A stretch of DNA of 64,000 nucleotides, from contig DGQP01000007.1 in NCBI GenBank assembly GCA_002400415.1, positions 106,605-170,604 on the forward strand, given 5' to 3'. The notes under the pieces are model-generated. The model saw only the letters and a list, made by a program, of their open reading frames with translations. It made no database searches and had not been told where the DNA came from. Origin of the DNA: Chitinophagaceae bacterium UBA4411. Its GTDB lineage: Bacteria; Bacteroidota; Bacteroidia; Chitinophagales; Chitinophagaceae. Shown piece by piece: positions 13,744 through 23,244 of the stretch (its first letter is position 1; each line of letters opens with the position of its first letter). Position numbers and translations under genes: made by a program.

Positions 13744-16140
13744 ATGCAAGATCCGAACACGAACATGAATGCCAATAGTGAATTATGGAACCTGAGTGTA
13801 AGAGACCTGTTTTATAAATACGTCAGGTTTCTTCCTTGGATTATCATTTCAGTTGCCTTTGCTTTACTTGTTGCATATGTGTATCTGCGCTATGCCACCC
13901 CGATCTATAGTGTCGGCGGGACCCTGCTTATAAAGAATGAAGGACAAAATACAAAAGGGGACAAATTTGAGGACCTGTTCATTAATTCAAAATCGCAAGA
14001 TATAGCAAGTGAAGTTGAAATACTGAAATCAAAGCCTTTAATGGCAAGAGTGGTTAAAAAACTCGGGCTGCAATACAGTTATTTTGCCAAAGGGAAGATC
14101 AAGGACCAGAATATTTACAAATCTACTCCTTTTATAATTGAGGCTTTACAGTTGGCCGATTCAGGCCATTCTTTTACACTGATGATCAAATTTGCAAATG
14201 GCAGTTTTCGCATTAATGATGACCCTCTGGTTTTGAAGCCGGGTCAGTATTTCCGAAACAAGTACGGCCTGTTCAGATTAACAATGAAACCGAATATGCA
14301 ATACGGGAAAGAATATTATATAACATATCAGTCATTGATCGCAGCAGCTGCAGGTTTAGCAGGACCTATAAAGGTAGTCCCCAAATCACAAGGATCCGTT
14401 ATTCTTAATATCAGCCTGCAAACTACTAACTCGCAGATGGGTGCTGATGTAATTAATACCCTGATGGATGAATACAGTGAGTTTACCAAGGAAAGTAAGA
14501 ACAAGATATCTGACCAAACTATTGAATTCATTGATGGTCGTATTGCTATTTTATCTGGCCAGTTGGATACGGTGCAGGAGCAACTGCTGAACTATATGGA
14601 GAAGAACAATATAGTGGATGTAGAGAGCCAGTCATCTGTATATTTTGATAAGATCAAAGAATCTGATAAACTGGTCGGGGAGCAGGAGTTGCAATTAATG
14701 GCAGTGGATGGAATAGCTTCTTATTTAAACCAGAAGCAGCATGAGTTTACAAAAGTGCCTTCCACACTTACGCTGACTGATGCTACGCTGGGAGAACTGA
14801 TCACAGGGTATAATAAACTGCAGATTGATAGGGAGGCTATATTGGAAGCACAAGTGCCGGCAGCTAACCCCGCTGTTATTGAAATAGAAAGCCAGATCAA
14901 ACTACTCCGTGAAAAACTGATTGAGAATCTTGGTAATATCAGGAATTCTTATAGCAGGACGATCAATGAAATTAAAAGGAGCAGTGCTATGGCAGAAAGC
15001 CAGTTGAAAATGCTGCCGGTTAAGTCAAGAGGATTTTATGAAATAAAAAGACAGGTAGATGGTAAGCAGAGCCTTTATAATATATTATTGGAGAAAAGGG
15101 AACAAACGGCGATTTCAAGGGCTTCAACTATTTCCAACTCCCAGGTAGTTGAAAGTGCAATGCCGACATCTAACCCGGTAAAACCAAGCAAAAGGGCTGT
15201 ACAAATGCTTGCTATACTGATTGGCCTGGCGATTCCTTCCCTGATCATCTTTATGAAGGAAGTGCTGAATGATAAAGTAACAACGAGGTTTGATATTGAG
15301 AAAATCACGGCTGCGCCGATACTGGGAGAGCTGGGTCATTCATATTCGGATAACACCCTGATCGTAAATAAGACCACCCGCAGTATGGTAGCTGAGCAAT
15401 TCAGGATTATTCGCTCTAACCTACAGTATATACTCAATAAAAATGAAAAACCTGTAATTCTGGTTACCTCTTCTTTCAGTGGAGAGGGTAAATCATTTGC
15501 AAGTACAAATATGGGAGCGGTGATGGCGTTAACTGGTAAGAAAACAGTCATACTTGAGTTTGATATCCGTAAACCTAAAGTTTTATCAGGATTGGGTATG
15601 CCGAAACGGGCTGGTATCACCAATTATCTTGTCGGTAAAACAGATAACCTGGAAGAACTGATTGCTCCGGTTCTGGAACATGATAATCTTTTTGTACTTG
15701 CCTGCGGACCTATCCCTCCTAACCCTTCAGAGCTATTGCTTGGAGAAAAACTGAAACGGATGTTCGATATCCTGAGAGAAAAATTTGATGTAATTATTGT
15801 AGACACTGCACCGGTGGGGATGGTGAGTGATGCGATGACGCTGGGTAAACAGGCAGATTGTACATTGTATATCGTAAGGCAGGGTCACACATTCAAGAAG
15901 CAGGTAACAATGATCGATGAATTCTACCGGGAAAATAAATTACCTAAAGTCTCAATCATTATTAACGATATTAAGATAAAGCCAGGGTATGGCTATTATG
16001 GCTATGGCCGTTATGGCTATGGCTATGGCTATGGCTATGGTGGCTATTATGAAGAAGAACACCCGCCACAAACTTTCTTTGAACGCTTTTTAGAAAAACT
16101 TGATGTCAGGAAATGGTTTAAAAAGAAAAGGAAGAAATAA
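13744..16140 (+). CDS. wzc: Wzc-like polysaccharide co-polymerase and tyrosine autokinase
   Basis: A protein of 798 residues. A Wzz-type N-terminal domain has a first membrane helix at about 28-50, then a long periplasmic coiled-coil region and a second helix near 487-506. The cytoplasmic BY-kinase follows: Walker A SGEGKS near 580-585, Walker A' (VILEFDIRKP) near 600-610, and Walker B (FDVIIVDTAPVG) near 680. The tail at about 748-770 alternates Gly and Tyr and ends in GGYYEEE, a very regular tyrosine cluster for autophosphorylation. It controls polymer length and export with Wza. The matching phosphatase is the CpsB-like gene at 41317. Confidence 0.95.
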   Translation: MQDPNTNMNANSELWNLSVRDLFYKYVRFLPWIIISVAFALLVAYVYLRYATPIYSVGGTLLIKNEGQNTKGDKFEDLFINSKSQDIASEVEILKSKPLMARVVKKLGLQYSYFAKGKIKDQNIYKSTPFIIEALQLADSGHSFTLMIKFANGSFRINDDPLVLKPGQYFRNKYGLFRLTMKPNMQYGKEYYITYQSLIAAAAGLAGPIKVVPKSQGSVILNISLQTTNSQMGADVINTLMDEYSEFTKESKNKISDQTIEFIDGRIAILSGQLDTVQEQLLNYMEKNNIVDVESQSSVYFDKIKESDKLVGEQELQLMAVDGIASYLNQKQHEFTKVPSTLTLTDATLGELITGYNKLQIDREAILEAQVPAANPAVIEIESQIKLLREKLIENLGNIRNSYSRTINEIKRSSAMAESQLKMLPVKSRGFYEIKRQVDGKQSLYNILLEKREQTAISRASTISNSQVVESAMPTSNPVKPSKRAVQMLAILIGLAIPSLIIFMKEVLNDKVTTRFDIEKITAAPILGELGHSYSDNTLIVNKTTRSMVAEQFRIIRSNLQYILNKNEKPVILVTSSFSGEGKSFASTNMGAVMALTGKKTVILEFDIRKPKVLSGLGMPKRAGITNYLVGKTDNLEELIAPVLEHDNLFVLACGPIPPNPSELLLGEKLKRMFDILREKFDVIIVDTAPVGMVSDAMTLGKQADCTLYIVRQGHTFKKQVTMIDEFYRENKLPKVSIIINDIKIKPGYGYYGYGRYGYGYGYGYGGYYEEEHPPQTFFERFLEKLDVRKWFKKKRKK

Positions 16141-16142
16141 GT

Positions 16143-17096
16143 ATGCGTATTTTGGTTACAGGAGGAGCAGGATTCATCGGTTCTAACCTGGTGGAAGCCC
16201 TGCTTAAGGATAAGCGGGTAAGTTTGGTTCGTGTATTGGATAACCTGGTCACAGGTTCTTTGCAGAATATTGAAGAATTTGCCGGGCATCCGCGGTTTCA
16301 ATTGGTGGAAGGCGATATCAGAGATTATCAAACCTGCTTGGATGCTTGTGAAGGTATTGACCGCATTTCTCACCAGGCAGCTTTAGGTTCGGTGCCCCGT
16401 TCGATCAATGATCCGCTGACGACTAACAATGTTAACATTACCGGTACCCTCAATATTTTCACTGCAGCGAAAGACAATGGAATTAAAAGAGTGGTATATG
16501 CTGCCAGTTCATCCACTTATGGTGATCATCCCGGTTTGCCTAAAGTGGAGGATATTATTGGTAAGCCACTTTCTCCTTATGCAGTTACCAAATATGTGAA
16601 TGAATTGTATGCGCAGGTATATGCCAATTTGTATGGGGTTGAATTTATTGGGTTACGGTATTTCAATATCTTTGGACCTAAACAAAATACAAACGGGCCT
16701 TATGCAGCAGTCATACCCCTTTTTGCAGAAGCCATACTGAACAATGTGTCTCCTGTAATAAATGGTGATGGCAGTCATAGCCGGGATTTTACTTATGTTG
16801 ATAATGCAGTGCAAGCGAATATTCTCTCTTTGTTCACTGACAATCCTGAAGCTGTAAACCAGGTGTATAATATTGCCTGTAGTCAGCAAACATCTCTGTT
16901 GCAACTTTTTAACAGCCTGAAAGAAAGTGCAGGCAGTGACCTGGTGCCGGTTCATGGTCCGGACAGGAAGGGAGATGTGAAACATAGCCTCGCAGATATT
17001 TCAAAGGCCAAAAGATTATTAAGTTATAACCCGGTTGTATCTGTGGAAGAAGGATTAGCTGCTGCATTCAATTGGTACAAAAACGTCAAAAAATAA
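16143..17096 (+). CDS. WbpP/TviC-like UDP-N-acetylhexosamine 4-epimerase
   Basis: A short-chain dehydrogenase-type epimerase of 317 residues. The NAD site GGAGFIG is at 7-13 and the catalytic Y146-x3-K150 lies in SPYAVTK. The segment SHQAALGSVPRSINDP (76-91) is characteristic of the WbpP/TviC/WbgU group that interconverts UDP-GlcNAc and UDP-GalNAc or their uronic acids. This group accepts N-acetylated sugars, unlike plain GalE. It starts 2 bases after the Wzc gene and ends 3 bases before rfbB, so it is in the operon. It supplies a HexNAc-type precursor for the repeat unit. Confidence 0.85.
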   Translation: MRILVTGGAGFIGSNLVEALLKDKRVSLVRVLDNLVTGSLQNIEEFAGHPRFQLVEGDIRDYQTCLDACEGIDRISHQAALGSVPRSINDPLTTNNVNITGTLNIFTAAKDNGIKRVVYAASSSTYGDHPGLPKVEDIIGKPLSPYAVTKYVNELYAQVYANLYGVEFIGLRYFNIFGPKQNTNGPYAAVIPLFAEAILNNVSPVINGDGSHSRDFTYVDNAVQANILSLFTDNPEAVNQVYNIACSQQTSLLQLFNSLKESAGSDLVPVHGPDRKGDVKHSLADISKAKRLLSYNPVVSVEEGLAAAFNWYKNVKK

Positions 17097-17099
17097 ATC

Positions 17100-18158
17100 A
17101 TGTCCAGAACAATTATTATAACAGGAGGAGCCGGGTTTATTGGTTCGCATGTAGTAAGACTTTTTGTAAATAAATACCCGGACTACAAGATCATCAACCT
17201 GGATGCATTAACCTATGCAGGCAACCTAGAAAACCTGCGGGATATTGAAAATGCACTGAATTACTATTTTGAAAAAACGAATATCCTGGATGCAGACCAA
17301 CTGGAAAGGATTTTTGTACTGCATCAGCCGGACGGCGTCATTCACCTGGCAGCCGAAAGCCATGTGGACAGGTCTATTCATTCCCCGCTTGATTTTGTAT
17401 ACACGAATGTTATTGGTACGGTGAATCTGCTCAACACCGCCAAACATTTCTGGAAAGACAAGATGGAAGGAAAACGTTTCTATCATGTATCTACGGATGA
17501 AGTATATGGGGCACTTGGTGATACCGGGTTCTTTACCGAAGAAACAAAGTACGATCCGCATTCGCCTTATAGTGCCTCCAAAGCTTCCAGCGACCATTTT
17601 GTAAGGGCCTATCATGATACGTACGGTTTACCGGCCGTGGTATCTAATTGTTCCAATAACTATGGACCCAATCATTTTCCGGAAAAACTCATTCCTTTAT
17701 TCATCAACAATGTGATCCATAAAGAACCTTTGCCGGTATACGGAGATGGTTTATATACCCGCGACTGGCTCTATGTAAAAGACCACGCCAGGGCTATTGA
17801 TCTTATTTTTCACAAAGGCAAAACAGGGGATACTTATAATATCGGCGGTTTTAACGAATGGAAGAATATTGACCTCGTCAGGTTATTGTGCAAACTGATG
17901 GATGAACGGCTGGGCAATCCCGCCGGTACCAGCGAACAACTCATTACCTATATTAAAGACAGACCAGGTCATGATCGTCGTTATGCTATCGATGCCGGTA
18001 AGATCAATAAAGAGCTGGGTTGGGAACCATCTGTTACGTTTGAAGAAGGGCTGGCCCAGACCATCGACTGGTATTTTGAAAATACAGAATGGCTGCACAA
18101 TGTGACCAGTGGAGAATACCAGCAGTATTATCAAAAGCAGTACGATAAATCCAGTTGA
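17100..18158 (+). CDS. rfbB: dTDP-glucose 4,6-dehydratase
   Basis: A protein of 352 residues, the usual RfbB length. The NAD motif GGAGFIGS is at 9-16. The dehydratase triad T132-D133-E134 lies in VSTDEVYG, with catalytic Y157 and K161 in SPYSASK. It converts dTDP-glucose to dTDP-4-keto-6-deoxyglucose. The partner RfbA is encoded at 21804, separated by four genes. RfbC and RfbD, needed for L-rhamnose, are absent here, so the keto sugar either goes to an amino sugar or is completed by genes elsewhere. Confidence 0.95.
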   Translation: MSRTIIITGGAGFIGSHVVRLFVNKYPDYKIINLDALTYAGNLENLRDIENALNYYFEKTNILDADQLERIFVLHQPDGVIHLAAESHVDRSIHSPLDFVYTNVIGTVNLLNTAKHFWKDKMEGKRFYHVSTDEVYGALGDTGFFTEETKYDPHSPYSASKASSDHFVRAYHDTYGLPAVVSNCSNNYGPNHFPEKLIPLFINNVIHKEPLPVYGDGLYTRDWLYVKDHARAIDLIFHKGKTGDTYNIGGFNEWKNIDLVRLLCKLMDERLGNPAGTSEQLITYIKDRPGHDRRYAIDAGKINKELGWEPSVTFEEGLAQTIDWYFENTEWLHNVTSGEYQQYYQKQYDKSS

Positions 18159-18174
18159 AAAGCATTAACTGTTT

Positions 18175-19326
18175 TTGATGAGCCAACCACCAGCTGTTCC
18201 TGTAGAAAAGGAGAAACTTTTTTTCCGTAACCTTGACGGGTTACGGTTTTTCTCATTTCTTATCGTTTTCTTTGCACATATATTCGCCACCAACTCTGAT
18301 TCGATCCGTAGCGAAGGCTGGTACCGGCTTTTTAAAGGAAGGTTGTTCAATGACGGTGATATGGGTGTTAGCTTTTTCTTTGTACTAAGCGGTTTCCTGA
18401 TCACCTACCTGCTGATCAAAGAAAAGCAATTGACGGGAATCGTACACATTTCTTCTTTTTATATCAGGAGAGCATTAAGGATATGGCCGCTGTATTATTT
18501 TTGTGTACTGTTTGGTTTCCTGGCTTTCCCGGCTATCAAGACAGCACTCGGGCAATCGCCAGATGAAACGGCGGACCCATTTCTGTGCTCTTTGTTCCTG
18601 AATAATTTTAATACCGTTTTTAATGGCCCCCCTGATTCCTCTATTTTATCGGTATTGTGGAGTGTGGCGATTGAAGAACAGTTTTACTTGTTATGGCCCA
18701 TCCTGTTTTACCTGGTGCCGGCCAAGCGTTATCAATATATCTTTGTCGCTGTTATCAGCATTTCTTTACTATACCGCTTTGTTTATCGCGACAAGCAAAT
18801 AGACCTGCTGACCCTGGGGGTAATTTCGGATATGGCCATCGGGGGCTTGGGCGCTTACTTCTCTATTGCCAATAAAAAATTTTTGAAGATGATAGCGGAG
18901 ATGAGCCGATGGATTCACGTGATTCCTTATACCGTGGTTGTGTTCCTGCTATTTTTCAGGCACGATATATTTGGAATACATAACCTGATCATTTTTAAAA
19001 GGCTGTTTAGTTCTTTTTTCTTTTGCTGGATCATACTGGAACAGAATTTTGGTAAGAATTCATTCTTTAAAATATCAAACCTTAAAATCATCAGCAGGCT
19101 TGGAAAGTACACCTACGGACTTTACTGCCTGCATACAATTGCCTTACTGGTCGTGGTTGTTGGTCTTGACAAACTCGGATGGAACCATTATTCCTGGCAA
19201 CTCTGGCTGTTTGAACTGCCCCTTGCTATGGGACTGAGTATTTTGTTCAGTTATATCAGTTACCATTATTTTGAAAAAAATTTTTTAAAGCTGAAAGACC
19301 GGTTTGCGTATATTGTTAGATCCTGA
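18175..19326 (+). CDS. OafA-type membrane acyltransferase
   Basis: An acyltransferase-3 family protein of 383 residues with about ten membrane segments. It shows the family start R-N-L-D-G-L-R-F (catalytic-region Arg and the downstream H at about 34 in FFAHIF). Also present are the loops RRALRIWPLYYF and SVAIEEQFYLLWP. It probably O-acetylates a sugar of the polysaccharide at the cytoplasmic membrane. The second Met (18178) is an equally good start. A similar protein is encoded at 28051, so two different positions may be acylated. Confidence 0.88.
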   Translation: MMSQPPAVPVEKEKLFFRNLDGLRFFSFLIVFFAHIFATNSDSIRSEGWYRLFKGRLFNDGDMGVSFFFVLSGFLITYLLIKEKQLTGIVHISSFYIRRALRIWPLYYFCVLFGFLAFPAIKTALGQSPDETADPFLCSLFLNNFNTVFNGPPDSSILSVLWSVAIEEQFYLLWPILFYLVPAKRYQYIFVAVISISLLYRFVYRDKQIDLLTLGVISDMAIGGLGAYFSIANKKFLKMIAEMSRWIHVIPYTVVVFLLFFRHDIFGIHNLIIFKRLFSSFFFCWIILEQNFGKNSFFKISNLKIISRLGKYTYGLYCLHTIALLVVVVGLDKLGWNHYSWQLWLFELPLAMGLSILFSYISYHYFEKNFLKLKDRFAYIVRS

Positions 19327-19550
19327 TAAATCGTAATTCCTGTTATGGAAAATTTATAATTACTAAGTGGGAAATGAACAACTTTGTATTGTGCGGGAGA
19401 AGGGTAAAGTATAAACTGGATGTCAGCATGAGCGATGGATTGTATAAAGAAGCTGTTTGATAGCGGGTAAAAATTCCGACAGTAATTTCTTTTACATCAG
19501 AATGGACAGCTATAATAGTAAAGTAATATCATTTTTAATAAATAAACAGT

Positions 19551-20561
19551 ATGCCTAAATCATTAATAACTGGCGGGGCCGGGTTTATCGGTTCTCATGT
19601 GGTAAAACACTGCCTGCAACTGGGACATGAAGTAATAGTAGTAGATGATCTCAGCGGTGGATTTGAAGATCATATACCAGGTGATGCCCGTTTCATAAAG
19701 GGAAGTGTAGTAGATGAAAAATTTGTCAGCAGACTATTTGCCGAGCACCAGTTTGATTATGTTTATCACCTGGCCGCCTATGCAGCTGAGGGACTGTCGC
19801 ATTTCATACGTCGTTATAACTACAATACTAACCTTATTGGAAGTATCAACCTTATCAATGAGTCAGTAAAGCAAAAAGTAAAATGTTTTGTTTTTACTTC
19901 TTCCATTGCTGTTTATGGCAAGGGGCAATTGCCTATGACGGAAGAAATGACACCTGTTCCGGAGGACCCTTATGGTGTTTCAAAATATGCTGTAGAGCTG
20001 GATTTGAAAGCGGCTCATGAAATGTTTGGATTGAACTATGTTGTTTTTCGCCCGCATAACGTATATGGGGAGAGCCAGAATATTGGCGATAAATACCGAA
20101 ACGTGATTGGCATTTTTATGAACCAGATCATGCAAGGAAAAAAACTGACTATTTTTGGCGATGGCTCTCAGACCCGGGCCTTTAGTTATATCGATGACGT
20201 GGCAATCCCGATTGCAAAATCTGTCAACATCCCGGAAGCTCAAAACCAGATCTTCAATATTGGAGCGGACAAGCCCTACACCGTAAATGATCTGGCAAAA
20301 GTGGTATGTAAAGAGTTTGCTGCGACACCCGACATAAATTACCTGAAAGCACGAAATGAGGTACTACATGCTTATTCTGACCATGCAAAAGCTCATCGTG
20401 TTTTTGGAAACACTACCGGGATTGGACTGGAAGAAGGAATTGGCCGTATGGCTGCCTGGGCCAAAAAGGTGGGCGCCAGGCAGGGGCAGGAATTTGAGAA
20501 TATCGAGATTGCTGAAAAATTACCCGAAGGTTGGAATGTTGTAAGGAAAGACCCTGTTTAG
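19551..20561 (+). CDS. NAD-dependent epimerase/dehydratase
   Basis: An extended short-chain dehydrogenase of 336 residues. GGAGFIGS is at 8-15 and the catalytic Y141-x3-K145 lies in DPYGVSK. The sequence is GalE-like, but the replacement of the usual substrate-loop residues (AAYAAEGLSHFI near 76-87) leaves the sugar open. A distinct C-terminal tail of about 30 residues (KVGARQGQEFENIEIAEKLP) is present. It follows a 224-base gap (19327-19550) where I see no gene and no clear promoter. The product is some nucleotide sugar for the exopolysaccharide. Confidence 0.85.
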   Translation: MPKSLITGGAGFIGSHVVKHCLQLGHEVIVVDDLSGGFEDHIPGDARFIKGSVVDEKFVSRLFAEHQFDYVYHLAAYAAEGLSHFIRRYNYNTNLIGSINLINESVKQKVKCFVFTSSIAVYGKGQLPMTEEMTPVPEDPYGVSKYAVELDLKAAHEMFGLNYVVFRPHNVYGESQNIGDKYRNVIGIFMNQIMQGKKLTIFGDGSQTRAFSYIDDVAIPIAKSVNIPEAQNQIFNIGADKPYTVNDLAKVVCKEFAATPDINYLKARNEVLHAYSDHAKAHRVFGNTTGIGLEEGIGRMAAWAKKVGARQGQEFENIEIAEKLPEGWNVVRKDPV

Positions 20562-20612
20562 CCTTTAATACCCAAATTAATACCGGCCATTATTGCGCCC
20601 CCTATCTGGATT

Positions 20613-21695
20613 ATGAAAAAAGTACTTGTCCTTTGTTTACACCGTCCTAACCGTTCCCCTTCACAACGATTCAGGTTTGAAGAGTTTATTCCCTATTTGG
20701 AAAAAAACGGGTATTCTTTTGATTTCTCCTATTTACTTAATGAAAAGGATGATAAAGCTTTTTACCGCCCGGGTCACATCTGGCAAAAAGTGGGTATTGT
20801 TATAAAAAGTACATGGAAGAGATGGAATGAAGTAATAAGGGCAAAACAATATGACCTTGTTTTTGTGCAACGTGAGGCGTTTATGCTTGGCACCGCTTAT
20901 TTTGAAAAAGCTATTGCAAAAAAAACAGCTCTTGTTTTTGACTTTGATGATTCAATCTGGATGCAGAATGTATCAGAAGCCAATAAAAGGCTGAGCTTCC
21001 TGAAAAATGCTTCCAAAACATCCGGAATCATCCAATGCGCCAGGAAAGTCTTTGCCGGTAATGAATACCTGGCAGATTATGCCCGCCGGTATAATAAAGC
21101 TGTTGTCGTAGTGCCTACTACAATAGATATGGAACAGTATAAAAAAACGACAACTTCCAGTTCAGAAAAAGTATGCATTGGGTGGAGCGGAAGTTTTTCT
21201 ACAATACAGCATTTTTCCCTGGCTATTCCGGCATTAAAAAGAATAAAAGATAAATACGGGGATAAAGTGTGGTTTAAAATTATCGGGGACGGTAATTATT
21301 ATTGTAAAGAACTCGAAACTGCCGGACTTCCCTGGGTCGCGGCTACAGAAGTACAGGATCTTTCGCAAATTGATATCGGCATTATGCCCCTTCCGGATGA
21401 TGAATGGGCCAAAGGGAAATGCGGATTGAAAGGATTACAATACATGGCGTTGGGGATACCCACTTTGATGTCGCCGGTAGGAGTAAATAAAGACATCATA
21501 CAACAAGGAAAAAACGGGTACTTGCCGGCAACAGAGAATGAATGGATTGATATATTGTCAATGCTCATAGAAGGTAAAGAGCTACGTTTTCGTATCGGGG
21601 ATGCAGGAAAGCAAACCGTTCATGATCACTATTCCGTAACAGCCTGGAAAGAAAAATACCTGGAATATTTTAACCAACTTACCCAGGCACAATAA
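20613..21695 (+). CDS. GT4-like glycosyltransferase
   Basis: A protein of 360 residues of the GT-B fold. The N-terminal domain starts MKKVLVLCLHRPNRSPSQRF. The C-terminal nucleotide-sugar site shows a GWSGSFSTI strand, a KIIGDG segment, and G-L-K-G-L-Q-Y-M-A-L-G-I-P-T at about 270-283, equivalent to the E-x7-E region of GT4 enzymes. No signal or membrane segment is present, so it works on the cytoplasmic face. Donor and acceptor cannot be predicted. Confidence 0.82.
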   Translation: MKKVLVLCLHRPNRSPSQRFRFEEFIPYLEKNGYSFDFSYLLNEKDDKAFYRPGHIWQKVGIVIKSTWKRWNEVIRAKQYDLVFVQREAFMLGTAYFEKAIAKKTALVFDFDDSIWMQNVSEANKRLSFLKNASKTSGIIQCARKVFAGNEYLADYARRYNKAVVVVPTTIDMEQYKKTTTSSSEKVCIGWSGSFSTIQHFSLAIPALKRIKDKYGDKVWFKIIGDGNYYCKELETAGLPWVAATEVQDLSQIDIGIMPLPDDEWAKGKCGLKGLQYMALGIPTLMSPVGVNKDIIQQGKNGYLPATENEWIDILSMLIEGKELRFRIGDAGKQTVHDHYSVTAWKEKYLEYFNQLTQAQ

Positions 21696-21803
21696 GATTG
21701 CTCTGCAGCAGGATAAGTTTCATGTTCCGCAGCGGACAGTCGACCAATAAGAAGGAGTACCTTTATCAATTATTCACCATTAACACCCCTTAAGGAAAGA
21801 GCT

Positions 21804-22667
21804 ATGAAAGGAATTATTCTCGCTGGTGGCAGTGGTACAAGATTATACCCGATCACCAAAGCTATCTCCAAGCAGTTAATGCCGATCTATGATAAGCCCA
21901 TGATCTATTACCCCTTGTCCATCCTGATGATGGCGGGTATCAAAGATGTGCTGATCATCACCACACCGGAGGATAACCCGCAATTCAAAAGATTGCTGGG
22001 TGATGGCAGCCAGGTAGGTTGCCGGTTTGAATATGCGATACAGGAAATACCCAATGGGCTGGCACAGGCTTTTGTCATAGGTGAAAAATTTATCGGTGCC
22101 GATAAAGTGGCGCTGATACTGGGTGATAATATATTTTATGGAACAGGGTTGGAACAACAACTAATCACACTCACCGATGTGGTAGGTGGTTATGTTTTTG
22201 CCTACCAGGTAAGTGACCCTGAGCGTTACGGCGTGGTGGAATTTGACAGGAACAATAAGGCTATTTCTATTGAGGAAAAGCCTGCGGCTCCCAAATCAAA
22301 CTATGCAGTGCCTGGTTTGTATTTTTATGACAATGAAGTAGTGTCAATTGCCAAAGACCTGGAACCCTCTCCAAGAGGTGAATACGAAATCACTGACATA
22401 AACAAAGAATACCTGAAAAGGGGGACATTGAAAGTCGCCATTCTTGACCAGGGGACTGCCTGGTTAGATACTGGTACTTTTGACTCACTTAGTGATGCTA
22501 GTGAATTTGTGAGGGTGATTGAGAAAAGGCAGGGAACTAATATCGGCTGTGTAGAAGAGATTGCTTACCGAAAAAATTTTATCAGCAAAGAACAATTACT
22601 GGTACTAGCTGATGCTCTTGTCAAAAGCGGGTATGGCAGTTATCTTAAAAACGTTGCGGGTCGCTGA
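21804..22667 (+). CDS. rfbA: Glucose-1-phosphate thymidylyltransferase
   Basis: A protein of 287 residues, the usual RfbA length. The N-terminal signature KGIILAGGSGTRLYPIT carries the nucleotide-binding G-x-G-T-R, and SKQLMPIYDKPMIYYP follows. It makes dTDP-glucose from dTTP and glucose 1-phosphate for RfbB (17100). The gene is preceded by about 110 bases without a gene and is followed one base after its stop by the WlbB-like acyltransferase, so a new translational unit may begin here. Confidence 0.96.
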   Translation: MKGIILAGGSGTRLYPITKAISKQLMPIYDKPMIYYPLSILMMAGIKDVLIITTPEDNPQFKRLLGDGSQVGCRFEYAIQEIPNGLAQAFVIGEKFIGADKVALILGDNIFYGTGLEQQLITLTDVVGGYVFAYQVSDPERYGVVEFDRNNKAISIEEKPAAPKSNYAVPGLYFYDNEVVSIAKDLEPSPRGEYEITDINKEYLKRGTLKVAILDQGTAWLDTGTFDSLSDASEFVRVIEKRQGTNIGCVEEIAYRKNFISKEQLLVLADALVKSGYGSYLKNVAGR

Positions 22668-22668
22668 T

Positions 22669-23244
22669 ATGAGCTGGTTAGCACATCCTACTGCCGTGAT
22701 CGATGAAGGTTGCCGTATCGGTGAAAAGACGAGGATCTGGCACTTTAGCCATGTCATGTCCGGCAGCGAGATTGGTCATCATTGTAATATCGGTCAGAAT
22801 GTTTTTATAGCAGCCGGTGTGAAAATCGGCAATAATGTGAAAGTGCAGAATAATGTTTCAGTGTATGAAGGAGTGATATGCGAAGATGATGTTTTTATCG
22901 GGCCATCTGTCGTATTCACCAATGTATTAAACCCGCGGAGCGCCATCAGCCGTAAACATGAGTATAAAAAGACAATGATCCGAAAAGGCGCCTCCATTGG
23001 AGCCAATGCAACAATAGTGTGTGGAGTTGAAATTGGGACATATGCATTTATTGGCGCCGGCACTGTGGTCATAAAAAGTATCTCCGGCTATGCATTGGTA
23101 GTGGGTAACCCTGCTTTACAAAAAGGATGGGTGAGCGAATACGGTCGGCGGCTGCAATTTGATGTGCAGGGGAAAGCGGTGTGCAGTGAGAGTGGCCAGC
23201 AATACCAATTACTAAACGGGCAGGTCTCAAAAATAAGCGATTGA
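22669..23244 (+). CDS. Hexapeptide-repeat N-acetyltransferase (WlbB/WbpD or FdtC-like)
   Basis: A protein of 191 residues from ATG 22669 (MSWLAHPTAVIDEG). An earlier in-frame start at 22612 lies inside rfbA and is unlikely. Repeated hexapeptides ([LIV]-G-x4) form a left-handed beta helix: RIGEKTRIWHFSHV, NIGQNVFIAAGVKIGNNVKV and so on. The sequence is like the acetyltransferases that acetylate the 3-amino group of UDP-GlcNAc(3NH2)A (WlbB/WbpD) and the related dTDP-3-amino-6-deoxyhexose acetyltransferases (FdtC). The next gene is WlbA-like, which favours the first; rfbA/rfbB nearby keep the second open. The needed aminotransferase is not in this window. Confidence 0.85.
   Translation: MSWLAHPTAVIDEGCRIGEKTRIWHFSHVMSGSEIGHHCNIGQNVFIAAGVKIGNNVKVQNNVSVYEGVICEDDVFIGPSVVFTNVLNPRSAISRKHEYKKTMIRKGASIGANATIVCGVEIGTYAFIGAGTVVIKSISGYALVVGNPALQKGWVSEYGRRLQFDVQGKAVCSESGQQYQLLNGQVSKISD

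Noticed and set aside
15984..16050. Tandem repeat GGCTAT in the Wzc gene
   Set aside because: It encodes the expected Gly-Tyr autophosphorylation tail of a tyrosine kinase, so it is not an independent repeat element.
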